Part shown: in pieces, positions 12,218-21,474 of the stretch
Layout of the letters: each line of letters opens with the position of its first letter
How positions within the stretch are numbered: the stretch's first letter is position 1
Assembly (NCBI RefSeq): GCF_005222845.1
Contig: NZ_STFZ01000006.1
Location: 248,001-312,000, forward strand
Reading direction: 5' to 3'
Length of the DNA stretch: 64,000 bases
DNA from: Rhizobium sp. FY34
GTDB lineage: Bacteria; Pseudomonadota; Alphaproteobacteria; Rhizobiales; Rhizobiaceae
Translations under genes and position numbers: made by a program
The notes under the pieces: generated by a model
The model's input: the letters and a program-made list of their open reading frames with translations, nothing else
Databases searched by the model: none
Told to the model about the DNA's origin: nothing

Positions 12218-12239
12218 AGCAAAAACAGAGCGGTTTGCT
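12218..12239. promoter_or_regulatory. Candidate LysR-type operator upstream of fdsG
   Basis: AGCAAA and TTTGCT form a perfect inverted repeat with a 10-base spacer, the usual geometry of LysR-type binding sites (T-N11-A core). It lies about 94 bases upstream of the fdsG start and 27 bases after the LysR stop. Assignment to the adjacent regulator is inference. Confidence 0.4.
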
Positions 12240-12271
12240 GACATAGCTTCGATTTCCAGCAGATCCGAAGC

Positions 12272-12308
12272 AGCAGGCCATGAACGACACGCTTGTGTGG
12301 CCTGCTTT
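12272..12308 (+). terminator. Hairpin between lysR and fdsG
   Basis: A 9-bp perfect stem (12272-12280 with 12298-12306) with a 17-base loop and TTT ending. It may terminate lysR transcription, or be part of the fdsG leader, since fdsG starts only 26 bases later. Confidence 0.5.
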
Positions 12309-12332
12309 GCGTCGGTTTGGGAGGACTGACAG

Positions 12333-12812
12333 ATGAATATACGTGCGGTCGTGCCGAATGAGGCCAGCCGGGTTTCCGAAATAATTGATCACTGTCGGCA
12401 CTTGGAAGGGCCTATGTTGCCGATCCTGCACAAGGTGCAGGAGGAATTCGGCTATATTCCCGAAAGCGCCAGGCAGGTGATTGCTGAAGCGTTGAACCTG
12501 TCTCGCGCCGAAGTGCATGGCGTCGTCACCTTCTATCATGATTTTCGCAGCCATCCGGCAGGCCGTCATACGCTGAAGCTCTGTCGCGCCGAAGCCTGCC
12601 AGTCCATGGGATGCGATGCGCTCTCCCTGAAACTGAAGGGCATGCTCGGCATTGACTGGCATGAGACGACGGCCGATGGCGCGGTGACGCTGGAGCCGGT
12701 CTTCTGTCTTGGTCTCTGTGCCCAGGCGCCGGCTGCCATGCTGGATGGCGAGCTTTATGCCCGACTGGACGAAGACTGTCTGACCGACATGGTTGCGGAG
12801 ATGCGCCGATGA
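12333..12812 (+). CDS. fdsG: NAD-dependent formate dehydrogenase gamma subunit
   Basis: NuoE-like thioredoxin-fold subunit of 159 residues binding one 2Fe-2S cluster. The four ligands are visible as CRAEAC in the middle and CLGLC near residue 130. It forms the diaphorase part of the soluble formate dehydrogenase with FdsB. GGGAGGA precedes the ATG. The stop overlaps the fdsB start (ATGA). Confidence 0.95.
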   Translation: MNIRAVVPNEASRVSEIIDHCRHLEGPMLPILHKVQEEFGYIPESARQVIAEALNLSRAEVHGVVTFYHDFRSHPAGRHTLKLCRAEACQSMGCDALSLKLKGMLGIDWHETTADGAVTLEPVFCLGLCAQAPAAMLDGELYARLDEDCLTDMVAEMRR

Positions 12813-14365
12813 GCGTGACCCTATTCGTTCCTCGCGATGCCGCAAGTCTGGCTGTTGGCGCAGACAAGGTTGCCGCCGCCATTGTAAGCGAAGCTGCGAC
12901 CCGCAACCTTGATGTCCGCGTGGTGCGCAACGGTTCGCGCGGCATGCTGTGGCTGGAAGTGCTTGTGGAAGTGCGCACCGATCATGGCCGCGTCGCCTAC
13001 GGCCCGGTCAAGGCCTCCGATGTCGCCTCGCTGTTTGATGCCGGCTTCCTGACCGGAGGCGAACATCCACTGGCCCATGGACTGACAGCCGAAATTCCCT
13101 TCCTCAAAGGTCAGACGCGGCTGACCTTTGCCCGCTGCGGCGTGACCGATCCTCTGTCGCTGGAGGATTACCGCCACTACCAGGGCCTCAAAGGGCTCGC
13201 CAAGGCCATTGCCATGGCGCCGGATGCCATCATTGCCGAGGTGACCGAAAGCGGCCTTCGCGGTCGCGGTGGTGCGGGTTTCCCGACCGGCATCAAATGG
13301 AAGACGGTCGCCGGCGCTGTGGCGGATCAGAAATACATCGTCTGCAATGCCGATGAAGGCGATAGCGGCACCTTTGCCGACCGGATGATCATGGAGGGCG
13401 ATCCCTTCGTTCTGATCGAAGGCATGGCGATTGCCGGCATCGCGGTCGGAGCCACAAAGGGCTATATCTACACGCGCTCGGAATATCCGCATGCCATTGC
13501 CATGATGGAAGAGGCAATCGAGATTGCGAGGGCTGCGGGCATTCTAGGCGCCTCCGTTATGGGCTCGCCTTACGCCTTCGATATGGAAGTGCGCATGGGC
13601 GCTGGTGCCTATGTCTGCGGCGAGGAAACCTCGCTGCTCAATTCGCTGGAAGGCAAGCGCGGCATTGTGCGCGCCAAGCCGCCGCTTCCAGCGCTTGAAG
13701 GCCTGTTCGGCAAGCCGACAGTGGTCAACAATGTCATGTCGCTTGCCTCCATCCCCGTCATTCTGGATCGGGGAGCCTCTTTCTATCGTGATTTCGGCGT
13801 CGGTCGCTCGCATGGCACGATCCCGATCCAGCTGGCCGGCAATCTGAAGCATGGTGGGCTTTACGAGACGGCCTTCGGCCTGCCGCTCGGCCAACTGATC
13901 AACGATATCGGTGGCGGCACGATTTCCGGCCGTGCGGTCAAGGCCGTGCAGGTCGGCGGGCCGCTCGGCGCCTATTTCCCGCCCTCGCTGTTCGACACGA
14001 TTTTTGACTACGAATCCTTCACCGCCGCCGGCGGGCTTATCGGCCATGCAGGCTTGGTGGTCTTCGATGACACGGTCGATATGCTGAACCAGGCGCGTTT
14101 TGCCATGGAATTCTGTGCGGTGGAAAGCTGCGGCAAGTGCACACCCTGCCGCATCGGCTCGACGCGCGGCGTCGAAGTGGTTGACAAGATCGCCAAGGGC
14201 ATCGAGCCGGAAAAGAACAAGGTGCTGCTGGAAGACCTTTGCAACACCATGAAATTCGGCTCGCTCTGTGCGCTTGGCGGCTTCACGCCCTATCCTGTGA
14301 TGAGCGCCATGACGCATTTTCCGCAGGATTTTGCGGCCACGCCTGTGGTGGAGGCTGCGGAATGA
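12809..14365 (+). CDS. fdsB: NAD-dependent formate dehydrogenase beta subunit
   Basis: NuoF-like subunit of 518 residues carrying FMN, the NADH site and a 4Fe-4S cluster. Seen are the NADH-binding GRGGAGFPTGIKW near residue 152, the FMN-site GAGAYVCGEETSLL near residue 265, and the cluster motif ESCGKCTPCRIG near residue 440. It passes electrons from formate to NAD+. It overlaps fdsG by 4 bases. It is followed not directly by fdsA, as is usual, but by a 258-base spacer containing a large palindrome. Confidence 0.95.
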   Translation: MSVTLFVPRDAASLAVGADKVAAAIVSEAATRNLDVRVVRNGSRGMLWLEVLVEVRTDHGRVAYGPVKASDVASLFDAGFLTGGEHPLAHGLTAEIPFLKGQTRLTFARCGVTDPLSLEDYRHYQGLKGLAKAIAMAPDAIIAEVTESGLRGRGGAGFPTGIKWKTVAGAVADQKYIVCNADEGDSGTFADRMIMEGDPFVLIEGMAIAGIAVGATKGYIYTRSEYPHAIAMMEEAIEIARAAGILGASVMGSPYAFDMEVRMGAGAYVCGEETSLLNSLEGKRGIVRAKPPLPALEGLFGKPTVVNNVMSLASIPVILDRGASFYRDFGVGRSHGTIPIQLAGNLKHGGLYETAFGLPLGQLINDIGGGTISGRAVKAVQVGGPLGAYFPPSLFDTIFDYESFTAAGGLIGHAGLVVFDDTVDMLNQARFAMEFCAVESCGKCTPCRIGSTRGVEVVDKIAKGIEPEKNKVLLEDLCNTMKFGSLCALGGFTPYPVMSAMTHFPQDFAATPVVEAAE

Positions 14366-14382
14366 TGCGGCTTACGCGGCTC

Positions 14383-14568
14383 ACCCCCCTCTGGCCTGCC
14401 GGCCATCTCCCCCTCAAGGGGGGAGATCAGCAAGCGGCCAGCGCTTTGCCAAAAAACACTCGACGCATGCCTGTGCTTCGTCCTGCAAGGCTAATGGTGG
14501 CCGCTGACAGTTGCGCCTTTCCGATCTCCCCCCTTGAGGGGGAGATGGCCGGCAGGCCAGAGGGGGGT
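14383..14568. repeat. RIME-type palindromic intergenic element
   Basis: Two perfectly complementary 46-base arms (14383-14428 and 14523-14568) flank a 94-base centre. Each arm also contains a smaller palindrome around CTCAAGG (ATCTCCCCCTCAAGGGGGGAGAT). The arm sequence, with CTGGCCTGCCGGCCATCTCC, matches my memory of the Rhizobium-specific intergenic mosaic elements (RIME1). Transcribed, it would fold into a very stable branched hairpin. It lies inside the fds operon, between fdsB and fdsA. Confidence 0.88.
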
Positions 14569-14623
14569 AGTACCCCCTACTCTAATCCTATGTTCATCCA
14601 GACGTTCAAACAGGAGGCCATCC

Positions 14624-17506
14624 ATGCCCCTCGTTCCTGAAATCGACTACGGTACACCCGCATCGACATCGACCGACATGGTGACGCTCACCATCGATGG
14701 TCGCGCGATCACAGTGCCGACCGGCACCTCGATCATGCGCGCCTCGATGGAGGCCGGCATCCAGGTGCCAAAACTCTGCGCCACAGACATGGTCGATGCC
14801 TTCGGCTCCTGCCGCCTCTGTTTGATCGAGGTGGAGGGCCGTAACGGCACCCCTGCCTCCTGCACCACGCCAGTGGCACCTGGCCTTGTCGTCCACACCC
14901 AGACGGAGCGGCTGAAGGCCATCCGCAAGGGCGTGATGGAGCTTTATATCTCCGACCATCCGCTCGATTGTCTGACCTGCGCTGCCAACGGCGATTGCGA
15001 GTTGCAGGACATGGCCGGTGCCGTCGGGTTGCGCGATGTGCGATACGGCTATGAAGGCGAGAACCATGTGAAGGCGCGCTCCGGTGCCGGTGAGGTCAAC
15101 GCCCAGTGGCTGCCGAAGGATGAGAGCAATCCTTACTTCACCTATGATCCGTCCAAATGCATCGTCTGTTCGCGCTGCGTGCGCGCCTGCGAAGAGGTGC
15201 AGGGCACATTTGCGCTGACGATCGAAGGTCGTGGATTTGACAGCCGCGTATCCCCCGGCGCGCATGAAGCCTTTATGTCATCCGAATGCGTCTCCTGCGG
15301 CGCCTGCGTGCAGGCCTGTCCGACAGCAACGCTGACGGAAAAATCGGTGATCGCAATCGGCCAGCCGGAGCATTCGCTCGTCACCACCTGCGCCTATTGC
15401 GGCGTCGGCTGTTCCTTCAAGGCGGAAATGCGCGGCGAAGAGCTGGTGCGCATGGTGCCCTGGAAGGATGGACAGGCCAATCGCGGCCATTCATGCGTCA
15501 AGGGTCGGTTCGCCTATGGTTACGCAAGCCACAAGGACCGCATCCTCAATCCGATGATCCGCGAGAAGATTTCCGATCCATGGCGCGAGGTTAGCTGGGA
15601 AGAGGCCTATGCCTATGTGGCATCCGAATTCCGCCGTATCCAGTATCAATATGGCCGCGAATCCATCGGTGGCATCACCTCTTCGCGCTGCACGAATGAA
15701 GAGACCTATCTCGTGCAGAAGCTCATCCGCGCCGGCTTCGGCAATAACAATGTCGATACCTGCGCTCGCGTCTGCCATTCACCCACCGGCTATGGTCTTG
15801 GCCAGGCCTTCGGCACCTCTGCCGGCACGCAGAATTTCGATTCGGTCGAGCATTCGGATGTGGTTCTTGTCATCGGCGCCAATCCGACGGATGGCCACCC
15901 GGTATTCGGCTCGCGGCTGAAGAAGCGGCTGCGCAAGGGCGCCAAGCTCATCGTCATTGATCCGCGCCGCATTGATCTGGTCAAGACACCGCATGTGGAG
16001 GCAGCCTTCCATCTGCCGCTGAAGCCCGGCACCAATGTCGCCGTTCTCACCGCACTCGCCCACGTCATCGTCACCGAAGGCCTGTTCGCCGAGGCTTTCA
16101 TTCGCGAGCGTTGCGACTGGTCGGAATTTGAGGATTGGGCCGGTTTCGTCTCTGAGCCGCAGCATTCGCCGGAAGAGACGGAAATATTTACCGGCGTCCC
16201 GGCCGAAGCTTTGCGCGGTGCCGCCCGCTTGTTTGCCAAGGGCGGCAATGGCGCGATCTATTATGGTCTGGGCGTTACCGAACACAGCCAGGGCTCCACC
16301 ACCGTGATGGCGATTGCCAATCTCGCCATGGTCACCGGCAATATCGGTCGTCCGGGCGTCGGTGTTAACCCGCTGCGCGGCCAGAACAATGTCCAGGGCT
16401 CCTGCGACATGGGTTCCTTCCCGCATGAACTTCCGGGTTATCGCCACGTCTCTGATGATGCGACCCGCGAAACCTTCGAGAAGCTCTGGGGTGTGACGCT
16501 GAGCAACGAGCCGGGCCTGCGCATTCCCAATATGCTGGATGCCGCCGTCGATGGCACGTTCAAGGGCATCTATATCCAGGGCGAGGATATTTTGCAGTCC
16601 GACCCGGATACCAAGCATGTCTCGGCAGGACTCGCTGCGATGGAATGCGTCGTCGTGCACGATCTCTTCCTCAACGAGACGGCCAATTACGCGCATGTCT
16701 TCCTGCCGGGCTCCACTTTCCTGGAAAAGGATGGCACGTTTACCAATGCCGAGCGACGCATCAACCGCGTGCGCAAGGTCATGAGCCCTAAGAACGGTTA
16801 TGCGGATTGGGAAGTGACCCAGAAGCTGGCGCAGGCCATGGGGCTGTCGTGGAACTACAGCCATCCGTCGCAGATCATGGACGAGATTGCCGCCACCACG
16901 CCAAGCTTTGCCGGTGTCTCCTATGACTATCTGGAAAAGATGGGTTCGGTGCAGTGGCCCTGCAACGAAAAATTCCCGGTCGGCTCGCCGATCATGCATG
17001 TGGATGGCTTCGTGCGTGGCAAGGGTAAGTTTATCCGCACGGAATATGTGGCAACCGACGAACGCACAGGCCCGCGCTTCCCGCTTCTGCTCACCACTGG
17101 CCGCATTCTCAGCCAATACAATGTCGGCGCGCAGACACGCCGCACGGAAAATGTCGTCTGGCATGAGGAAGACCGGCTGGAAGTGCATCCGCATGATGCT
17201 GAACAGCGCGGCATTAAGGATGGCGACTGGGTGAATCTTGCAAGCCGCGCCGGTGAAACGACGCTGCGGGCGTTGATTACCGATCGTGTCGCACCGGGTG
17301 TCATCTACACAACCTTCCATCACCCCAATACGCAGGCCAATGTCATCACCACGGACTTTTCCGACTGGGCGACCAATTGCCCGGAATACAAGGTCACGGC
17401 CGTGCAGATTTCACCGTCCAACGGGCCGACAGATTGGCAGGAGGATTATGAGGAACTGAGCCGTCGTTCTCGCCGCATCATGGGCAAGCTGGAAGCGGCG
17501 GAATGA
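14624..17506 (+). CDS. fdsA: NAD-dependent formate dehydrogenase alpha subunit (Mo-bis-MGD)
   Basis: Catalytic subunit of 960 residues. Domains in order: an N-terminal plant-type 2Fe-2S ferredoxin domain (GSCRLCLIE), a NuoG-like cluster with histidine ligand (HPLDCLTCAANGDC), two 4Fe-4S clusters (CIVCSRCVRAC and CVSCGACVQAC), then the molybdopterin oxidoreductase domain with its own cluster (CAYCGVGC). The catalytic residue is cysteine, C384, in ARVCHSPT. The ATG at 14624 follows AGGAGG; an upstream in-frame start at 14534 lies inside the RIME palindrome and is rejected. The stop overlaps the fdhD start by 4 bases. Confidence 0.96.
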   Translation: MPLVPEIDYGTPASTSTDMVTLTIDGRAITVPTGTSIMRASMEAGIQVPKLCATDMVDAFGSCRLCLIEVEGRNGTPASCTTPVAPGLVVHTQTERLKAIRKGVMELYISDHPLDCLTCAANGDCELQDMAGAVGLRDVRYGYEGENHVKARSGAGEVNAQWLPKDESNPYFTYDPSKCIVCSRCVRACEEVQGTFALTIEGRGFDSRVSPGAHEAFMSSECVSCGACVQACPTATLTEKSVIAIGQPEHSLVTTCAYCGVGCSFKAEMRGEELVRMVPWKDGQANRGHSCVKGRFAYGYASHKDRILNPMIREKISDPWREVSWEEAYAYVASEFRRIQYQYGRESIGGITSSRCTNEETYLVQKLIRAGFGNNNVDTCARVCHSPTGYGLGQAFGTSAGTQNFDSVEHSDVVLVIGANPTDGHPVFGSRLKKRLRKGAKLIVIDPRRIDLVKTPHVEAAFHLPLKPGTNVAVLTALAHVIVTEGLFAEAFIRERCDWSEFEDWAGFVSEPQHSPEETEIFTGVPAEALRGAARLFAKGGNGAIYYGLGVTEHSQGSTTVMAIANLAMVTGNIGRPGVGVNPLRGQNNVQGSCDMGSFPHELPGYRHVSDDATRETFEKLWGVTLSNEPGLRIPNMLDAAVDGTFKGIYIQGEDILQSDPDTKHVSAGLAAMECVVVHDLFLNETANYAHVFLPGSTFLEKDGTFTNAERRINRVRKVMSPKNGYADWEVTQKLAQAMGLSWNYSHPSQIMDEIAATTPSFAGVSYDYLEKMGSVQWPCNEKFPVGSPIMHVDGFVRGKGKFIRTEYVATDERTGPRFPLLLTTGRILSQYNVGAQTRRTENVVWHEEDRLEVHPHDAEQRGIKDGDWVNLASRAGETTLRALITDRVAPGVIYTTFHHPNTQANVITTDFSDWATNCPEYKVTAVQISPSNGPTDWQEDYEELSRRSRRIMGKLEAAE

Positions 17507-18339
17507 TACCCACCACCCGCAGCGTGGACGAAATATGCGCGCGCGATGGTCGCATGGTCACCGGCAGTCGCACGGTGCCGGAAGAAGTGCCGATCGCCTT
17601 TTCCTATGGCGGTTCCACTCATGCGGTGATGATGGCGACGCCGGATGATCTGGAGGATTTTGCCGTCGGCTTTTCGCTGGCCGAGGGCATCATCCGTTCA
17701 GCCGACGAAATCCTGTCGGTCGATCCGATCGCGGCGGGCGATGGCATAGATTTGCAGGTGGTGCTCAAGGATAGTACGGCCGAGGCGCTGACCAAGCGCC
17801 GCCGGCGCATGGCGGGGCCGGTTGGCTGCGGGCTGTGTGGCATCGAATCGATCGAGCAGGCGATGCGTGAAGTGCCGCATGTCTCGGATGGCGGTTTTCG
17901 GCTGTCGGCAGCTGAACTGGCCAAGGCCATGGTGCATCTGGGCGATGCGCAGGCCCTCAACCGTGAGACACGCGCCGTGCATGGCGCGGGTTTCTATATT
18001 CCGGGCGAGGGGCTTGTCGCGATGCGAGAAGATGTCGGCCGCCACAATGCGCTCGACAAGCTGGTGGGAGCAGTCCTGCTTGGCGGATGGGAGCCTGCCG
18101 AGGGTATGGTGGTCGTCACCAGCCGCCTGTCGGTGGAAATGGTGCAGAAGGCCGCCATTCTCGGCAGTTGCATGCTGGCTGCCATTTCAGCACCCACAGC
18201 CCTTGCCATCCGCACGGCAAGCCAGGCCGGCATGACGCTGATCGGCATCGTGCGCGGCAATGATTTCGAGATCTTTACCCGCGCCGACCGTTTGATCGCC
18301 CAAGGAGGTATTCCCCATGTCGCTTCATCACACGGATGA
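17503..18339 (+). CDS. fdhD: Formate dehydrogenase accessory sulfurtransferase FdhD (FdsC)
   Basis: FdhD-family protein of 278 residues, which delivers sulfur to the molybdenum cofactor of formate dehydrogenase; in fds operons it is called FdsC. The conserved CGLCG motif is near residue 107 and the RDVGRHNALDK-like motif (here REDVGRHNALDK) near residue 178. The start overlaps fdsA by 4 bases and the C-terminus overlaps fdsD by 23 bases. Confidence 0.94.
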   Translation: MIPTTRSVDEICARDGRMVTGSRTVPEEVPIAFSYGGSTHAVMMATPDDLEDFAVGFSLAEGIIRSADEILSVDPIAAGDGIDLQVVLKDSTAEALTKRRRRMAGPVGCGLCGIESIEQAMREVPHVSDGGFRLSAAELAKAMVHLGDAQALNRETRAVHGAGFYIPGEGLVAMREDVGRHNALDKLVGAVLLGGWEPAEGMVVVTSRLSVEMVQKAAILGSCMLAAISAPTALAIRTASQAGMTLIGIVRGNDFEIFTRADRLIAQGGIPHVASSHG

Positions 18340-18661
18340 GAAGCTTGTCCGCATGGCAAACCAGATTGCCACATTCTTTGCCTCGCAGCCGGAAGCGGTG
18401 CGGGTGGATGGCGTGGCAACACATATCAACAAGTTCTGGGAGAAGCGCATGCGCCATCGCTTCTTCGAAATGATCGATGCCGGCATTGGCGGCTTTCTGC
18501 CGCTGGTCGTGCTTGCATCCGCCAAGATCAAACGCCCGGATGAGGGTGATGATAGCGCTATCGGCCTTGGTGCCGATGCCGCGGAAGGGGCACCGGGCGG
18601 CAAGGGAACCGCTGCCGGTGAATCGCTTTCGGAACCGAGCGTTCCGGAAAGCATGGTTTGA
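18317..18661 (+). CDS. fdsD: NAD-dependent formate dehydrogenase delta subunit
   Basis: Small FdsD-family subunit of 114 residues. The core VRMANQIATFF and INKFWEKRMR is typical; the last 35 residues are an unconserved acidic and glycine-rich tail. AAGGAGG precedes the ATG, inside the end of fdhD. It belongs to the formate dehydrogenase complex and is needed for its assembly or stability in characterised relatives. Confidence 0.92.
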   Translation: MSLHHTDEKLVRMANQIATFFASQPEAVRVDGVATHINKFWEKRMRHRFFEMIDAGIGGFLPLVVLASAKIKRPDEGDDSAIGLGADAAEGAPGGKGTAAGESLSEPSVPESMV

Positions 18662-18738
18662 GCATGCATTGCCGCCGGCTGTTCTGGTCGGCGTAAAGCA
18701 CATTTTATGTCCTGACATTCCATAGGGAGGTATTGTCT

Positions 18739-20391
18739 ATGGCAGTTGCAAACGTAACGGGGGGAAGCGTGGCGAGTGCCGGCTTTCTTGATCGAGAACG
18801 AATTATCGCAAAACCGGGTTTCAATCGCTGGCTTGTCCCGCCGGCAGCGCTCGCCATTCATCTGTGCATCGGCATGGCCTATGGCTTCAGCGTCTTCTGG
18901 CTGCCCTTGAGCCGCGCAATTCCCACAACAGATCCAAGCTGCACCGGCATGACGCTTGCCGGCTCGCTGTTTACCACGGCCTGCAACTGGCGCGTGGCCG
19001 ATCTCGGTTGGATCTATACGCTGTTCTTCGTGCTGCTTGGCTGTTCGGCGGCCATCTGGGGTGGCTGGCTGGAACGCGTCGGCCCGCGCAAGGCGGGTTT
19101 CGTCTCGGCCTGCTGCTGGTGCGGCGGTATTCTCGTGGCCGCGCTCGGCGTCATGTTCCATCAGTTGTGGCTGATGTGGCTTGGGGCTGGCGTCATCGGC
19201 GGCATAGGCCTCGGGCTTGGCTATATTTCGCCGGTCTCTACCCTGGTGAAATGGTTCCCGGATCGGCGCGGCATGGCAACCGGCATGGCCATTATGGGCT
19301 TTGGCGGCGGTGCAATGATCGGTGCCCCGCTTGCCAACCTGTTGATGACGCATTTCAAGACGGATGTTTCCGTCGGCGTCTGGCAGACCTTTGTCGTCAT
19401 GGCGCTCATCTATTTCGTCTTCATGATGGGCGGCGCCTTTGGCTATCGCATTCCGCCGGCTGGTTGGCGTCCGGAAGGCTGGACACCGCCTGCTTCCAAG
19501 ACAGCCATGATCACCCATCGGCATGTGCATCTGAAGAATGCTCACAAGACCCCGCAATTCTGGTTGATCTGGGCCGTGCTCTGCCTCAACGTGTCTGCGG
19601 GCATCGGCGTTATCGGCATGGCCTCGCCCATGCTGCAGGAAATCTTTGCCGGCTCTCTCATCGGCATGCCGGGCGTCGCCTTCGCACAGCTTGATGCGGG
19701 TCAGAAGGCGCAGATCGCCGCCATCGCGGCGGGTTTCACCGGGCTCCTGTCGCTCTTTAATATCGGCGGTCGCTTCTTCTGGGCGTCGATGTCCGACAAG
19801 CTTGGGCGCAAGAACACCTACTTCTGCTTCTTCATCCTCGGCATCGTGCTCTATGCATTGGCACCGACGCTGGCGCTGATGGGCTCGAAGGCATTGTTCG
19901 TGCTGGCATTCGGCATCATCCTGTCCATGTATGGCGGCGGCTTTGCCACCATCCCGGCCTATCTTGCCGATATCTTTGGCACGCAATTTGTCGGCGCCAT
20001 CCACGGACGCCTGCTGACGGCCTGGGCAACAGCGGGCATCGCCGGTCCCTTTGTCGTCAACTATATCCGTGAAGCGCAGATTGCCGCCGGCGTCGCACCG
20101 GGACCGGCGCTTTACACCAGCACCATGTATATCCTGGCTGGCATGCTGGCTGTTGGTCTCATTGCCAATGCCTTCGTCAAACCTCTCTCCGACAAGTGGT
20201 TCATGCCGGATGCGGAAGTAGCGGCCCTTCAGGCCAAGACGGCTGCGGCTAATGCGGGTCCAACCGGCTCGTTCGGTATCGGCAAGGGCGGGTTTGATGC
20301 CAAGGCCGCCATGGCTTGGGCGGTTGTCGGCATCCCGCTTCTCTGGGGCGTCTGGGTAACGATGAAAAACAGCCTGGCGATTTTCGGCTGA
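18739..20391 (+). CDS. OFA-family MFS transporter (oxalate/formate antiporter type)
   Basis: Major facilitator protein of 550 residues with about twelve membrane segments, of the oxalate/formate antiporter (OFA) family. N-terminal segment GMAYGFSVFWLPLSRA, an extended first loop with a cysteine, and GFATIPAYLADIFG fit the family. GGGAGG lies 8 bases before the ATG at 18739; a TTG at 18733 is a weaker alternative. It follows fdsD by 77 bases on the same strand, so it may import formate or a related monocarboxylate for the dehydrogenase. The substrate is inferred from position and family. Confidence 0.85.
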   Translation: MAVANVTGGSVASAGFLDRERIIAKPGFNRWLVPPAALAIHLCIGMAYGFSVFWLPLSRAIPTTDPSCTGMTLAGSLFTTACNWRVADLGWIYTLFFVLLGCSAAIWGGWLERVGPRKAGFVSACCWCGGILVAALGVMFHQLWLMWLGAGVIGGIGLGLGYISPVSTLVKWFPDRRGMATGMAIMGFGGGAMIGAPLANLLMTHFKTDVSVGVWQTFVVMALIYFVFMMGGAFGYRIPPAGWRPEGWTPPASKTAMITHRHVHLKNAHKTPQFWLIWAVLCLNVSAGIGVIGMASPMLQEIFAGSLIGMPGVAFAQLDAGQKAQIAAIAAGFTGLLSLFNIGGRFFWASMSDKLGRKNTYFCFFILGIVLYALAPTLALMGSKALFVLAFGIILSMYGGGFATIPAYLADIFGTQFVGAIHGRLLTAWATAGIAGPFVVNYIREAQIAAGVAPGPALYTSTMYILAGMLAVGLIANAFVKPLSDKWFMPDAEVAALQAKTAAANAGPTGSFGIGKGGFDAKAAMAWAVVGIPLLWGVWVTMKNSLAIFG

Positions 20392-20418
20392 AACCTGTGA
20401 TCGACATCGATTGAACGA

Positions 20419-20446
20419 CGAAAGGCGGCCTTGCGGTCGCCTTTCG
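20419..20446. terminator. Hairpin between convergent transporter and asparaginase genes
   Basis: Arms CGAAAGGCG (20419-20427) and CGCCTTTCG (20438-20446) with a partly paired 10-base loop. No T run follows, so termination strength is uncertain; it could serve both converging genes. Confidence 0.5.
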
Positions 20447-20470
20447 CAATTGTCGCCGGTTCTGATCTTG

Positions 20471-21331
20471 TCAGTTCAGCCAGAGGTGAATGAGGGCGGC
20501 CTCCGGCGTTTCGCGCCCGCCATTCTCCACGCCGGTGCTCCACAGGCCGGCACCGGCTGCATAGGCGCCGGGTTCCAGCCCGCCGGCCTCACATTGGCTG
20601 ACGGCACGGATGCGCTTGCCAGCTTTCACAGCATGACCAAGGGCTGCAATGACCGCAGGGTCATCCATTGCCGTTCCCGATCCGAACACTCTAAGCACTG
20701 CGCCATCCAGAACTGAAAGTGCCGCAGAGATCAGATCCGCCGACATGCCGGGGCTCAAGGTCAGGATAGCCAGGCGGCGGGCATCGAAGCGCCGCGAGAC
20801 AGGTGGCTTTGGCATGTCCTGCACCTGCGTGCGAAAGGCATGCAGGTCGTGGCTGTCATGCTTGACGAGACCGGCCGCCGGCAGCAATTGCCCGGCAAAG
20901 GCCAGCGATACATCTGCCGGCTCATCAAGGCGGATCTTGCCCAGGGCCGCATCAATGGCAAGCGCAAGGTTGCCCTCGGCATCGCCGCCGCCGCCCAGCC
21001 GGATCATAGAGCCGCAGAGAATCACGCGGCGGTTTTCACCGGCCAGCGCCTGGGAAAGGGCAGCGCCGGTATAGGCCATGGTATCGGTGCCATGGGTGAT
21101 GATCACCGGCATATCTTCATGTGCGCGCACGGCATCCAGCATGGCGTTCCAATGTTTTGGCCCGACATCGGCACTGTCCAGGAGGGGCAGGAATATCTGT
21201 GTAACAAGGGTTGCGCCTGCGGGAAGCCGTTCTGCGACCGCTGCCTCGACCAGGCCTTCCAGTGGCGCAAGCCCGCCCGGACCCTGCGCCATTCCGATCG
21301 TTCCGCCGGTGTGGATGAGAAGCAGACGCAT
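20471..21331 (-). CDS. L-asparaginase family protein
   Basis: Type I/II asparaginase-fold protein of 286 residues, a little shorter than E. coli asparaginases (about 330-350). The first catalytic threonine lies in HTGGTIGM at the N-terminus and the second in THGTDTMAYTG near residue 85. It should hydrolyse asparagine (possibly glutamine) to aspartate and ammonia. No signal peptide, so cytoplasmic. The start is the ATG of MRLLLIHTGG; the upstream in-frame extension of 20 residues is basic and unconserved. It stands alone between the OFA transporter and cheW. Confidence 0.82.
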   Translation of the reverse strand: MRLLLIHTGGTIGMAQGPGGLAPLEGLVEAAVAERLPAGATLVTQIFLPLLDSADVGPKHWNAMLDAVRAHEDMPVIITHGTDTMAYTGAALSQALAGENRRVILCGSMIRLGGGGDAEGNLALAIDAALGKIRLDEPADVSLAFAGQLLPAAGLVKHDSHDLHAFRTQVQDMPKPPVSRRFDARRLAILTLSPGMSADLISAALSVLDGAVLRVFGSGTAMDDPAVIAALGHAVKAGKRIRAVSQCEAGGLEPGAYAAGAGLWSTGVENGGRETPEAALIHLWLN

Positions 21332-21416
21332 GGTGATTTCCCGAACTTCGATCTTTGTCCGTCTGGTAGTCCAGCCGCCGCGGCGGATCAAGAGCAGCGG
21401 CTGCTGAGCAACGACA

Positions 21417-21447
21417 AAGGGCAGCCGCGGTTGCCCGCGCTGCCCTT
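21417..21447 (-). terminator. Hairpin downstream of cheW
   Basis: Arms AAGGGCAGC (21417-21425) and GCTGCCCTT (21439-21447) with a GC-rich loop. It lies about 30 bases beyond the cheW stop and probably ends the mcp-cheW transcript. Confidence 0.5.
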
Positions 21448-21474
21448 GCGATATCGATAGACGTGCCTGGCTGA

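Noticed and set aside
14534..14623. Extended N-terminus of fdsA
   Set aside because: This in-frame stretch overlaps the right arm of the RIME palindrome, and AGGAGG sits correctly before the ATG at 14624.
15779..17323. 514-codon ORF opposite fdsA
   Set aside because: Shadow of fdsA; no motif, no ribosome binding site.
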